From the NCBI GenBank assembly GCA_015060905.1, contig SUXQ01000001.1:97256-161255 (forward strand): 64,000 bases of DNA, in the 5' to 3' direction. Position numbers and translations under genes: made by a program. Positions 1 through 8,455 of the stretch are shown here, piece by piece. The notes below the pieces were generated by a model. The model did not search any database, was not told the origin of the DNA, and saw only the letters and a list, made by a program, of their open reading frames with translations. Source of the DNA: Bacteroidales bacterium. Its GTDB lineage: Bacteria; Bacteroidota; Bacteroidia; Bacteroidales; Bacteroidaceae. Numbering within the stretch: the first letter of the stretch is position 1; the number at the start of each line of letters is the position of its first letter.

Positions 1-452
1 GTTGCGTGTGTAAGTACACTTCCACTCACTCGCTGGCACGAACTTTGCAAACATGAAACTTGCGAACTTCGGCTGCGCTCGTTGCGTGTGTAAGTACACT
101 TCCACTCACTCGCTGGCACGAACTTTGTAAACATGAAACTTGCGAACTTCGGCTGCGCTCGTTGCGTGTGTAAGTACACTTCCACTCACTCGCTGGCACG
201 AACTTTGCAAACATGAAACTTGCGAACTTCGGCTGCGCTCGTTGCGTGTGTAAGTACACTTCCACTCACTCGCTGGCACGAACTTTGCAAACATGAAACT
301 TGCGAACTTCGGCTGCGCTCGTTGCGTGTGTAAGTACACTTCCACTCACTCGCTGGCACGAACTTTGTAAACATGAAACTTGCGAACTTCGGCTGCGCTC
401 GTTGCGTGTGTAAGTACACTTCCACTCACTCGCTGGCACGAACTTTGCAAAC
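1..452. repeat. Tandem array of an 80-bp unit, 5.6 copies
   Basis: Units start at 1, 81, 161, 241, 321 and 401. They are identical except for one C/T site (positions 48, 128, 208, 288, 368, 448: C,T,C,C,T,C). That pattern means the array can also be read as a 240-bp unit duplicated once. The last unit is cut off after position 452, and the window begins at a unit boundary, so the array may extend to the left. Blocks inside the unit (CTTTGCAAAC, GCGAAC, GGCTGC, CTCGTTGCG, CACTCACTCG, TGGCAC) recur in the same order in the single copy at 5949-6047. In that copy the core reads TATCTTTGCA, a Bacteroidota -7 promoter element; here the TA is GA. No spacers, so not CRISPR. Confidence 0.97.
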
Positions 453-485
453 GTAAAGTTTGCTAAAAATAATAGCTATATAATA

Positions 486-2792
486 ATGAGAATTTTTGTA
501 ACAATTTTTATTCTCTCTATTTTGTGGGGAGGAGTCGTGTATGCGACAAACAACAACCCCGAGATTAAAAAAGGAGGGTTTATTTCGGGACACGTAATTG
601 AAAAGGGTACAGAAGAGAATGTTCCCTTTGCAAACATTTTTATTGTAGAGACCAAGCAGGGTACGACAAGCAACGAAACGGGACATTTTGAATTTAAGAA
701 TATGCGTCCCGGAAAATATACTTTGCGTGTGTCGGCTATGGGCTATCAGACGCAGAGTAAAATGGTTGCGGTAAGTAAGGACTATGCAACGGTGGTGCAT
801 TTTGAACTTGTGGACGAATCGCTGAAGATTGAAGAACTTGTAGTCTCGGCCAATCGCAACGAGGTTAGTCGCAGGGAGGCTCCGGTGGTGGTGAATGTTG
901 CCGGTCCCAAACTGATAGAGACTGTAAATTCCACCGACCTTGCAAAAACCCTAAACTATCTGCCGGGGTTACGCGTCGAGAATAATTGCCAGAATTGCGG
1001 CTTTCCGCAGGTAAGAATAAACGGCCTCGAGGGTCCTTACTCTCAGATTCTTATCAACAGTCGCCCTGTGGTAAGTGCGCTCAGCGGTGTTTACGGGCTC
1101 GAGCAGATTCCGGTGAACATGATTGAGCGTGTCGAGGTTGTGCGCGGTGGTGGCTCGGCTCTCTTTGGCGCAAATGCCGTCGGCGGTACGATAAACATTA
1201 TCACTAAAGACCCTGTGGATAATTCGTTCCAAATTTCCACAAACCTCTCCAATATGAACGGCGAGGCGTGGGAGCAATATATGGGCGCAAACGCTTCGCT
1301 CGTCTCTAAGGATAATTCATACGGCATTGCCATCTACCAAAGCTACCGCAACCGTAACGCTTACGACCACGATGGTGACGGTTTTTCGGAGCTCGGCAAG
1401 CTGAACATGAACACTTTCGGACTGCGTACATACTACCGCCCCACCCACACGAGCCGCATAAACCTCGAATATCACACAACCAACGAGACACGTCGCGGAG
1501 GTAACAAATTCGACCTGCAACCGCACGAGTCTGATATTACCGAACAGACGAAGCATATTATCAACAGTGGAGGCGTCTCTTACGACCAATTTTGGAACGA
1601 CTATAAGCACAAATTGTCTCTCTACGGCTCGGTGCAACATATTGACCGCAATAGCTATTATGGCGCGCAACGCGACCCTAACGCTTACGGAAAGACCGAT
1701 GATATTACGTGGGTTACGGGTGCCACATATACAGGCAATATGGACAACTGTTTTTTCGCTCCCGCAACCTTTACGGGGGGAATGGAGTATCAGCAGAATA
1801 GTCTGCACGACATTATGACCGGTTACAACCGTGACATGAAACAGGATGTGCGCATTGCCAGCCTGTTCGTGCAGAATGAGTGGAGCATGAACCTTTTCTC
1901 GTTGCTGTTGGGTGCGCGAATGGACAAACACAATCTTATAGAAAATCCAATATTAAGCCCGCGTGTGAATCTGCTTTTTAAACCTAACGACAATCTTCAG
2001 GCGCGTCTGACATACTCGACAGGCTTCCGCGCACCGCAAGCCTACGACGAGGATCTTCACGTGACGGCCGTCGGAGGCGAAGGTGTGCAGATAAGGCTCG
2101 CCGACGGACTGAAAGAGGAACGTTCGAACAGTTTCAGCGGCTCGGTCGATTATACTGCGCAGTTGGGACATTGGCAGGCGAACATACTGCTCGAAGGCTT
2201 TTATACAGGGCTCAGCGACGTATTTGTGCTCGAGGATATTGGCACCAACGACGAGGGCTTTGTGATGAAAGAGCGTCGCAACGGCAGCGGTGCAAAGGTT
2301 TACGGTGTTAATTTAGAAACAAAATTTGCACATGGCAAGGATGTTTCTGTGCAGTTGGGTGCAACAGCGCAGCGCAGTCGCTACAACCGTCCCGAAGCGT
2401 GGACCGAGGTTGATGGCGAGCCGCTTACAACCAAACGTATGCCCCGTACCCCCAATCTTTACGCTTATTTGACGCTGACAACCGCGCCTTTCAAAAATTT
2501 CGAAGCGGCACTCTCGGGCACATACACCGGGGAAATGATTGTGCCTCATTATGCAGGATGGATAGAAAATGACCGTATGGAGAATACTCCCGACTTTTTC
2601 GATGTTAATCTGAAGTTGAACTACACTTTTGTGCTGCGCGACCACATTAAGCTACAGTTGAATACCGGCGTACAGAATATTTTCGACAGCTTCCAAAAAG
2701 ACCTTGATAAAGGTGAGTTTCGCGACTCTGGATATTTTTATGGCCCCACGCAACCGCGCACCTTCTTCGTGGGTATGAAAATAATGAACTAA
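486..2792 (+). CDS. TonB-dependent outer-membrane receptor
   Basis: This is an outer-membrane active transporter driven by TonB-ExbBD, 768 aa. A signal peptide (about residues 1-21) is followed by a carboxypeptidase-regulatory-like beta-sandwich (about 33-105, ending GYQTQSK) typical of Bacteroidota receptors. Next come a plug domain (about 118-245, with the IERVEVVRGGGSALFGANA stretch) and a 22-strand-type barrel to the C-terminus. The plug carries two close cysteines, C168 and C171 (NCQNCGF). The protein is not a SusC type: there is no SusD partner next to it. The cargo cannot be named from sequence; iron, haem, cobalamin or another metal complex are the usual options. A 7-bp hairpin (2811-2846) follows the stop. 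The 80-bp repeat array lies immediately upstream, and I see no clear promoter between them. Confidence 0.9.
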   Translation: MRIFVTIFILSILWGGVVYATNNNPEIKKGGFISGHVIEKGTEENVPFANIFIVETKQGTTSNETGHFEFKNMRPGKYTLRVSAMGYQTQSKMVAVSKDYATVVHFELVDESLKIEELVVSANRNEVSRREAPVVVNVAGPKLIETVNSTDLAKTLNYLPGLRVENNCQNCGFPQVRINGLEGPYSQILINSRPVVSALSGVYGLEQIPVNMIERVEVVRGGGSALFGANAVGGTINIITKDPVDNSFQISTNLSNMNGEAWEQYMGANASLVSKDNSYGIAIYQSYRNRNAYDHDGDGFSELGKLNMNTFGLRTYYRPTHTSRINLEYHTTNETRRGGNKFDLQPHESDITEQTKHIINSGGVSYDQFWNDYKHKLSLYGSVQHIDRNSYYGAQRDPNAYGKTDDITWVTGATYTGNMDNCFFAPATFTGGMEYQQNSLHDIMTGYNRDMKQDVRIASLFVQNEWSMNLFSLLLGARMDKHNLIENPILSPRVNLLFKPNDNLQARLTYSTGFRAPQAYDEDLHVTAVGGEGVQIRLADGLKEERSNSFSGSVDYTAQLGHWQANILLEGFYTGLSDVFVLEDIGTNDEGFVMKERRNGSGAKVYGVNLETKFAHGKDVSVQLGATAQRSRYNRPEAWTEVDGEPLTTKRMPRTPNLYAYLTLTTAPFKNFEAALSGTYTGEMIVPHYAGWIENDRMENTPDFFDVNLKLNYTFVLRDHIKLQLNTGVQNIFDSFQKDLDKGEFRDSGYFYGPTQPRTFFVGMKIMN

Positions 2793-2993
2793 ATAAAATG
2801 ATGATAGTTTTTCTCGGGCTGTAACAATAGCGTTGCGGTCCGAGAATGTTTATAAAGGTGTATTATAGCTTAAAAAGGTGTGGTGAAAGAAAAAAGTTTG
2901 CACTTTATTGGGTTGTTTGCAGATAATGAATTAAATTCGCGGGGTTTCTTTATAAACTTTTCCCCAAAAGAAAAATAATAACATAATATAAAC

Positions 2994-4451
2994 ATGACTT
3001 TAAAAAGAATTCTTGCCTTTCTAAGAAGAAGGGATGTAATTAAAACTATTGTTGTAACGCTTATTTCGCTTATTATCTGGTGGTTACCAACAAGTACTTT
3101 CGGTATTGAAGGGCTTACGGTGTTGCAGCATCGCGTTATTGCCATTTTTGTATTTGCCGCGCTTATGTGGATTACAGAAACTGTGCCTGCATGGGTAACT
3201 TCGGTGCTTATTATAGTAATAATGTTGCTTACGGTCTCCAACAGTGGTATTACTCCGCTTGTGAATGATATTCCCAAAGAGGAACTTGTAAGCTATAAAT
3301 CAATTATGTACACTTTTGCCGACCAGACGGTGATGCTGTTCCTCGGTGGCTTTGTGCTTGCAATCGTTGCATCGAAATATGGGGTGGACGTTACTCTTGC
3401 CCGCGCGCTGCTGAAGCCTTTCGGTACACGTTCGAATACTGTGCTTTTGGGCTTTATCATGGTAACTGCTGTATTTTCGATGTTTGTTAGTAACACCGCA
3501 ACTGCGGCAATGATGCTTACTTTCCTTACGCCTGTGCTGAAGATGTTGCCCCCCGACGGTGGCGGCCGCATTTCGTTGGCACTCGCAATTCCCATAGGCT
3601 GTAATATTGGTGGAATTGCAACCCCTATCGGTACACCTCCCAACGGCATTGCGCTTGGTTATCTGAACGACGTTGAGGGTTTGAATTTGGGAATAACATT
3701 CGGTCAGTGGTTCATGGTAATGTTCCCCTTGATGCTTACCATTGTGGTAATCGCGTGGTTCATTCTTAAGACCATGTATCCCTTCAAGGCCAAGCAGATT
3801 AAGCTGGAAATTAAGGGTGGTGCACGCAATAATTGGCGCACTAACCTTATATATGTAACCTTTGCAGTGACTATCGCTTTGTGGATGCTTGAAAAGGTTG
3901 TGGGAATGAACGCTTACGTTGTTGCGCTTATCCCTGTGGGGGTATTCTGTGCAACGGGAATTTTTAATACTGACGACCTTAAAGAGATTGAGTGGAGTGT
4001 ACTGTGGATGGTTGCCGGAGGCTTTGCGTTGGGCGTGGGAATGGACAAGACCGGCCTTGCAAGAACTCTTGTCGAGGCTATTCCCTTCAATGAATGGCCT
4101 GTAATTGCAGTGATTATAGGTAGTGGACTGCTGTGTTGGGCTCTATCAACATTTATTTCAAACTCGGCAGCTACTGCGCTTATGGTGCCTATCCTCGCTG
4201 CGGTGGGTAAGGGCATGGGCCCCATGCTCGACGAGACTGGTGGCATTGGTACATTGCTTATAGGTATTGCCCTTTCGGCCTCTTTTGCAATGGCACTGCC
4301 CGTAAGTACTCCGCCGAATGCCATTGCCTACTCGACAGGCCTTATAACCTCGTCGCAGATGGCGCGTACGGGTATCATCGTGGGAGTAATTTCGCTTGCC
4401 CTCGGCTATTCGTTGCTCTTCTTCTTGGGAAGCATCGGTTATTTTGCATAA
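2994..4451 (+). CDS. DASS/SLC13-family anion (dicarboxylate-type) symporter
   Basis: Inner-membrane transporter of 485 aa with about 11 hydrophobic segments. Both family-defining repeat motifs are visible: VSNTATAAM in the first half with GTPPNGIA behind it, and ISNSAATALMVP in the second half with STPPNAIA behind it. Members of the divalent anion:Na+ symporter family import C4-dicarboxylates, citrate, sulfate or phosphate with sodium. Two SNT/SNS motifs plus two TPPN loops fit a sodium-coupled carboxylate carrier, but the substrate is inferred. The porin gene starts 26 nt after its stop, so the two are probably co-transcribed and may act in series on the same substrate. Confidence 0.88.
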   Translation: MTLKRILAFLRRRDVIKTIVVTLISLIIWWLPTSTFGIEGLTVLQHRVIAIFVFAALMWITETVPAWVTSVLIIVIMLLTVSNSGITPLVNDIPKEELVSYKSIMYTFADQTVMLFLGGFVLAIVASKYGVDVTLARALLKPFGTRSNTVLLGFIMVTAVFSMFVSNTATAAMMLTFLTPVLKMLPPDGGGRISLALAIPIGCNIGGIATPIGTPPNGIALGYLNDVEGLNLGITFGQWFMVMFPLMLTIVVIAWFILKTMYPFKAKQIKLEIKGGARNNWRTNLIYVTFAVTIALWMLEKVVGMNAYVVALIPVGVFCATGIFNTDDLKEIEWSVLWMVAGGFALGVGMDKTGLARTLVEAIPFNEWPVIAVIIGSGLLCWALSTFISNSAATALMVPILAAVGKGMGPMLDETGGIGTLLIGIALSASFAMALPVSTPPNAIAYSTGLITSSQMARTGIIVGVISLALGYSLLFFLGSIGYFA

Positions 4452-4477
4452 AAGAGTTTTTACAAAAATAAAAGACT

Positions 4478-5737
4478 ATGAAAAAATCAATTCTTACTAT
4501 TGCTGCATTATGCCTTGCGCTGTGTGGCTTTGCACAGGAGAAAAAGATAACCTTTAAGCCTTACGGCTTTGTGCGCAACTATGCTGCGTTCGACACGCGC
4601 GATAATTTGAGCAGCAGCAGCGACCAATTTAATATGATTCCTAAGGACGAAGCTCTAAATGCGTATGGCGACGACCTTAACGAAAAAAAGGATATTTTTT
4701 TGCTGAGCATCACCACTCGTTTGGGACTTAATATCACAGGCCCCGAATTTTTGGGAGCAAAAACTTCGGCAAAAATTGAATCGGATTTTGCAGGCTTCGG
4801 TACAAGCAATACTGTGCTGCGCATACGTCAGGCATACGCAAAGATGGATTGGGAGAAGGATAATCTTCTTGTTGGTCAAGCGTGGCACCCGATGATGGGG
4901 GACATGATGCCCGACGTATTCAGCCTTGCAACAGGTGCGCCCTTTACTCCTTTCAGCCGTTCGCCTCAAGTGCGTTACGACCGCCTCGCGGGTAACTTTA
5001 AGCTGACTGCGACTGCACTCTATCAGTTCCAGTATCTGTCGTACGGCCCTAATGCCAACAATCTTGAAAGTTCTACAACCTCTTTCGACTATGCTCGCAA
5101 GGCACTTGTTCCCGAACTTTATTTCCAAGCAATGTATAAGAAGGGTGACTTTATGGCCGGAGCAGGCGTGGACATTCTCACACTGAAGCCCCGCACAGAG
5201 TATACTGATGCTGATGGCGTAAAAAATCTCTCGAACGAACTTGTGACAAGCTTCAGTCCCACAGCCTTCTTCTCGTACAAAGAGAGTAACTGGGGCGTTA
5301 AAGGTCGCGTGACATACGCGCAGAATGCGTCACACTTGAACATGCTCAGCGGCTACGGCGTAACAGAAATTAAAGAGAATGGCGAGGTTGAGTATGGTAG
5401 CCTCAGCAGCGTTACAGCATGGGTGGACGTAACCTATAAGCAGAAACTGAAAAAAGGTACACTCACCTACTGTCTTTTCGGCGGCTACGGCAAGAATCTC
5501 GGTTGCGAGGATGACTTTGTAAGTTCGAACATGATGTACGTGCGTGGATACAAGAATATCGACAACTTCTGGCGCGTGTCGCCCAGTGTGCTTTACACAC
5601 ACAATGCGATGCAGATAGGTCTTGAATATGAGCCTACAACAGTCGGCTACGGCACAATGAAAGCCGATGGTAGCGTGGATAAAGAGCGCTCGGTTACCAA
5701 CCACAGAATATGTGCACTGTTAAAATATAATTTCTAA
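4478..5737 (+). CDS. Outer-membrane porin of the Bacteroidota DcaP-like type
   Basis: 419-aa protein with a cleavable signal peptide (MKKSILTIAALCLALCGFAQ). The rest is beta-strand-rich and ends in an aromatic residue (LLKYNF), the usual barrel signature. The early stretch FKPYGFVRNYAAFDTRD resembles phosphate-selective/DcaP-like trimeric porins. The distal half alternates aromatic and glycine residues as in transmembrane strands. Its position directly behind a DASS symporter suggests it supplies that carrier with an anionic substrate across the outer membrane. Family-level call is good; substrate is inference. The perfect terminator at 5759-5797 ends the transcription unit. Confidence 0.75.
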   Translation: MKKSILTIAALCLALCGFAQEKKITFKPYGFVRNYAAFDTRDNLSSSSDQFNMIPKDEALNAYGDDLNEKKDIFLLSITTRLGLNITGPEFLGAKTSAKIESDFAGFGTSNTVLRIRQAYAKMDWEKDNLLVGQAWHPMMGDMMPDVFSLATGAPFTPFSRSPQVRYDRLAGNFKLTATALYQFQYLSYGPNANNLESSTTSFDYARKALVPELYFQAMYKKGDFMAGAGVDILTLKPRTEYTDADGVKNLSNELVTSFSPTAFFSYKESNWGVKGRVTYAQNASHLNMLSGYGVTEIKENGEVEYGSLSSVTAWVDVTYKQKLKKGTLTYCLFGGYGKNLGCEDDFVSSNMMYVRGYKNIDNFWRVSPSVLYTHNAMQIGLEYEPTTVGYGTMKADGSVDKERSVTNHRICALLKYNF

Positions 5738-5758
5738 CAGATTCTTAATAGAAACAAG

Positions 5759-5797
5759 AAAAATCGCAAGTAGTTATTGAAACTACTTGCGATTTTT
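5759..5797. terminator. Bidirectional intrinsic terminator
   Basis: A perfect 17-bp inverted repeat (5759-5775 and 5781-5797) with a 5-nt loop, flanked by A and T runs on both sides. It lies between the convergent porin gene and tRNA-Leu and can serve both. Confidence 0.88.
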
Positions 5798-5802
5798 CTT
5801 TG

Positions 5803-5887
5803 TACTCGAAGCGGGACTCGAACCCGCACAGCCGCAATGGCCAAGGGATTTTAAGTCCCTCGTGTCTACCGATTCCACCATTCGAGC
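5803..5887 (-). tRNA. tRNA-Leu (anticodon TAA)
   Basis: On the minus strand an 85-nt cloverleaf can be folded. The 7-bp acceptor is GCTCGAA with TTCGAGT (one G-T pair), the D-arm is GGTAGAC-like, and the anticodon loop contains TAA. A variable arm of class II length and a T-arm GCGGG-TTCGAGT-CCCGC follow. The long variable arm and the TAA anticodon identify tRNA-Leu reading UUA/UUG. CCA is not encoded. Upstream are two tandem TATCTTTG elements carried by the dispersed repeat. Confidence 0.95.
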
Positions 5888-5948
5888 AACCTTTTTTTTA
5901 TGTTTTTTATAGATGGAAACACCTTTCCTCTATGCTGTTTTTCGCAAA

Positions 5949-6047
5949 AGCATTGCAAAGATAGTGCCAACGAGTGAGTGAAAATTTATTTTCATTCGCA
6001 ACGAGTGCAGCCAATGTTCGCAAAATTCGTTTGCAAAGATAGTGCTT
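5949..6047 (-). repeat. Dispersed copy of the 80-bp repeat, carrying promoter cores
   Basis: Read on the minus strand this segment aligns along its length with the unit of the 1-452 array: CTTTGCAAAC, GCGAAC, GGCTGCACTCGTTGCG, CACTCACTCG and TGGCAC occur in the same order. The core GCACTATCTTTGC occurs at both ends, 78 bp apart (TATCTTTG complements at 5956-5963 and 6034-6041), so the segment is one unit plus a repeated core. Both cores fit the -7 element TAnnTTTG and point towards tRNA-Leu. Confidence 0.85.
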
Positions 6048-6073
6048 TTTTTTGTTATTCAAAGAAAGTTTTT

Positions 6074-6589
6074 CTAATTTCTTATAACAATCGTCGTGCC
6101 GTTTGTAAAATAGTTGTATCTCCACAGTGTGCGGCTTTTGCCTTTTATGGGTATTCCTTCGCTGTTAAGGTCGTAGATGTTGCCACAGTTGGGGCATGTG
6201 GCGTGTCCTGTGCCGTCGCGAGCAAGTTCCAATCTGTATCGTGCATTTTCGCATGCGGGACACGCCCAATCGTACACCCATATGTTGCCGTCGCTTGCCG
6301 AGGGTGTGCCTATTATCAGTCCGCCGAGCCCATAATGGTAGGGTGTGCGCAACTCTAATTCTGTCAGGTTGTATGTGTTCTTATGGCCGTTGGCGTCGGT
6401 AACTTCGTAACTTTTGTTGTTTTTTCTTTTTATGGTGATAAACTGTCCGTATGAGGTTATTTGGTTGAAAGGGTGGTAGCCATAGTCGCAGGTAAAATAT
6501 ACCTGATAGCCCGATGCGGGGCTTTCTACCTCGCACGAGGTTATTGTAAACAGCAGTATGAGTGTAAGCAGTGTGATTCTTTTTTTCAT
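6074..6589 (-). CDS. Lipoprotein with a Rieske-like/zinc-ribbon four-cysteine motif
   Basis: Not a recognised named protein. It has 171 aa with a lipoprotein signal (TITSC, lipidated C19). The C-terminal third resembles a Rieske domain in outline: a CPAC box at 110-113, a CPNCG box at 132-136 followed by NIYDLNSEGIP, then a G-x-x-x-x-LWRY ending. In a Rieske protein each box holds one Cys and one His (CxH, CxxH). Here both boxes are CxxC, which fits a mononuclear zinc or iron site rather than a 2Fe-2S Rieske cluster. It is therefore likely a periplasmic or surface metal-binding or structural protein. It stands alone between tRNA-Leu and argH. Confidence 0.72.
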   Translation of the reverse strand: MKKRITLLTLILLFTITSCEVESPASGYQVYFTCDYGYHPFNQITSYGQFITIKRKNNKSYEVTDANGHKNTYNLTELELRTPYHYGLGGLIIGTPSASDGNIWVYDWACPACENARYRLELARDGTGHATCPNCGNIYDLNSEGIPIKGKSRTLWRYNYFTNGTTIVIRN

Positions 6590-6680
6590 CTTTTATATAT
6601 GTGATACAATAAATTAACGGTAAAAACAGCATTCTATTGTGTCTGCCTTTACCGTTAATTCTATATGTTTCTGCGTGGGA

Positions 6681-8021
6681 TTATCTTTTCAGCAGTGCTT
6701 TTACGGCATTCTCGGCCTTTTCAAAGCCAAACTCGCCGTAGATTTTTTCCATAAGCTCTGCAATGCGGTCGTTGCACAGGTTGCCGATGCTGCCCTCGTG
6801 TGTGTGGGCTATATTCTTGTCGGGAACGAATGTGCCGGCCTCAATGTCGAGCCCCACTTTCTTGTATGCGTCGCGGAAGGGCATGCCCTCGCTTGCCAAG
6901 CGATTAACCTCCTCCACGCTGAACATTGCGTCGTAACGTGTGTCGTCGAGGATATTTTCGTTTACCTCCATGCGACTGACAATGTAGGTGGCCATTTTTA
7001 TGCACTCCTTTAGCTCGTTTACTGCGGGAATAAACAGCTCCTTTATTATCTGCAGGTCGCGGAAGTAACCGCTGGGCAGGTTATTCATTATCATTATAAT
7101 GTCTGTGGGCAGTGCTTGCAGACGGTTGCATTTTGCACGCAGAAGCTCGAATACGTCGGGGTTTTTCTTGTGCGGCATTATGCTGGAGCCTGTGGTGCAC
7201 TCGACGGGCAATTTTACAAAGCCGAAGTTTTGCGAATTGAACATGCAGGCGTCAAACGCAAGTTTCGCCAGCGTGCCGGCAACGCTCGCAAGGGCGTATG
7301 CAACGTTTCTCTCGCTCTTGCCGCGACCCATCTGCGCGTAGACAACATTATAGTTCATCGAGTCGAATCCCAGCAATTCTGTGGTCATCGTGCGGTTCAG
7401 AGGGAATGATGAGCCGTATCCTGCTGCCGAGCCTAACGGGTTGCGGTTGCACATTTTGTATGCAGCCTGAAGGAAAAGCATGTCGTCGGTGAGACCCTCG
7501 GCGTATGCTCCGAACCAAAGGCCGAACGACGAGGGCATTGCTACCTGCAGGTGTGTGTATCCGGGCATAAGCACATTCTTGTACCTGTTGCTCTGTGCAA
7601 TAAGTGCGTCGAACAATCCTTTCACTCCTTTGCACACCTCTTTAAGTTCGTTGCGTGTGTATAGCTTCAGGTCTACAAGCACTTGGTCGTTGCGCGAACG
7701 TCCGCTGTGTATCTTTTTCCCTGTGTCGCCCAGCTTGCGTGTGAGCATAAGCTCCACCTGCGAGTGTACATCCTCGACACCCTCTTCTATTGTAAATTCG
7801 CCCTTTTCGGCTATTTTGTAAATTTCTCTCAGTTCGCTGTGCAGGTCGTCCATTTCCTCTTTTGTGAGCAGTCCGATGCTTTGCAACATAGCACTGTGAG
7901 CTATCGAGCCTAACACGTCGTAGGGGGCAAGGTATAAATCCATTTCAATGTCGCGACCGACAGTGAAACGTTCAATTTCGGGATTGACGGTTGTGTTTTT
8001 CTCCCACAATTTTTTTGCCAT
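6681..8021 (-). CDS. argH: Argininosuccinate lyase
   Basis: Cytoplasmic enzyme of the last step of arginine synthesis, splitting argininosuccinate into arginine and fumarate; 446 aa, full length. Visible family features are the N-terminal KKLWEK...FTVGRDIEMD, the HSGRSRNDQ block, and the fumarase/lyase signature TGSSIMPHKKNPD, which contains the catalytic serine. It is the last gene of a minus-strand run SUI1-pyrE-SRPBCC-argH, starting 17 nt after the SRPBCC gene. A 12-bp inverted repeat (6613-6624/6648-6659) downstream may end the transcript. Confidence 0.96.
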   Translation of the reverse strand: MAKKLWEKNTTVNPEIERFTVGRDIEMDLYLAPYDVLGSIAHSAMLQSIGLLTKEEMDDLHSELREIYKIAEKGEFTIEEGVEDVHSQVELMLTRKLGDTGKKIHSGRSRNDQVLVDLKLYTRNELKEVCKGVKGLFDALIAQSNRYKNVLMPGYTHLQVAMPSSFGLWFGAYAEGLTDDMLFLQAAYKMCNRNPLGSAAGYGSSFPLNRTMTTELLGFDSMNYNVVYAQMGRGKSERNVAYALASVAGTLAKLAFDACMFNSQNFGFVKLPVECTTGSSIMPHKKNPDVFELLRAKCNRLQALPTDIIMIMNNLPSGYFRDLQIIKELFIPAVNELKECIKMATYIVSRMEVNENILDDTRYDAMFSVEEVNRLASEGMPFRDAYKKVGLDIEAGTFVPDKNIAHTHEGSIGNLCNDRIAELMEKIYGEFGFEKAENAVKALLKR

Positions 8022-8038
8022 TTTCTATAAGATTTTTA

Positions 8039-8449
8039 TTAGTAAGGAATTTTGGATAGTACCTCTCCGATTTTTTCGAGTGCGTTTTTCAAAGGCTTTT
8101 CAATCATTCCTTTGAGCATGAAATTAACTTCGGCCTTTACAACCACACGCATCTTCGAGGCCTCTTCGCCATTGGGAATTACCTGTATCCACATGTTGAA
8201 AGGCAGGGGCGAATTGTCTGCTGCGAATTTCACGCATTTGGGCGCCTCGCGCTCGACCACCCTCAGGGTTACTTTTCCCACCGGGGGAACATCGGCTGTG
8301 ACGCTGTCGCGGTCAAAGGCAAATTCCTTAACCTTGTCCTCGGGCAGTCTGCTTTTCAGTGCTTCGAGGTTGTTGAGGTCTTCCAATTTTGCATACACCT
8401 TTTCTTGCGCAAAGGGTATGTTGAATGTGCTACTTTCGTATTGAGCCAT
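8039..8449 (-). CDS. SRPBCC/START-like ligand-binding protein
   Basis: 136-aa soluble protein with no signal peptide. The pattern fits the small SRPBCC (polyketide-cyclase-like) fold: an N-terminal beta strand with a short helix (VYAKLEDLNNLEALK), a run of beta strands, and a long C-terminal amphipathic helix (about residues 112-134). The fold makes a deep hydrophobic pocket, but the ligand is unknown. It sits 6 nt after pyrE and 17 nt before argH, so it is co-transcribed with them. That does not by itself assign it to nucleotide or arginine metabolism. Confidence 0.75.
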   Translation of the reverse strand: MAQYESSTFNIPFAQEKVYAKLEDLNNLEALKSRLPEDKVKEFAFDRDSVTADVPPVGKVTLRVVEREAPKCVKFAADNSPLPFNMWIQVIPNGEEASKMRVVVKAEVNFMLKGMIEKPLKNALEKIGEVLSKIPY

Positions 8450-8455
8450 AAATAC

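Noticed and set aside
26-425. Open frames of 79 aa on the minus strand in the repeat array
   Set aside because: The 80-bp unit has no stop codon in these frames and is not a multiple of three, so long frames arise automatically in all three phases. The composition is not protein-like and no start signal is present.
1-452. CRISPR array
   Set aside because: The units are contiguous and nearly identical, with no variable spacers and no cas genes nearby.
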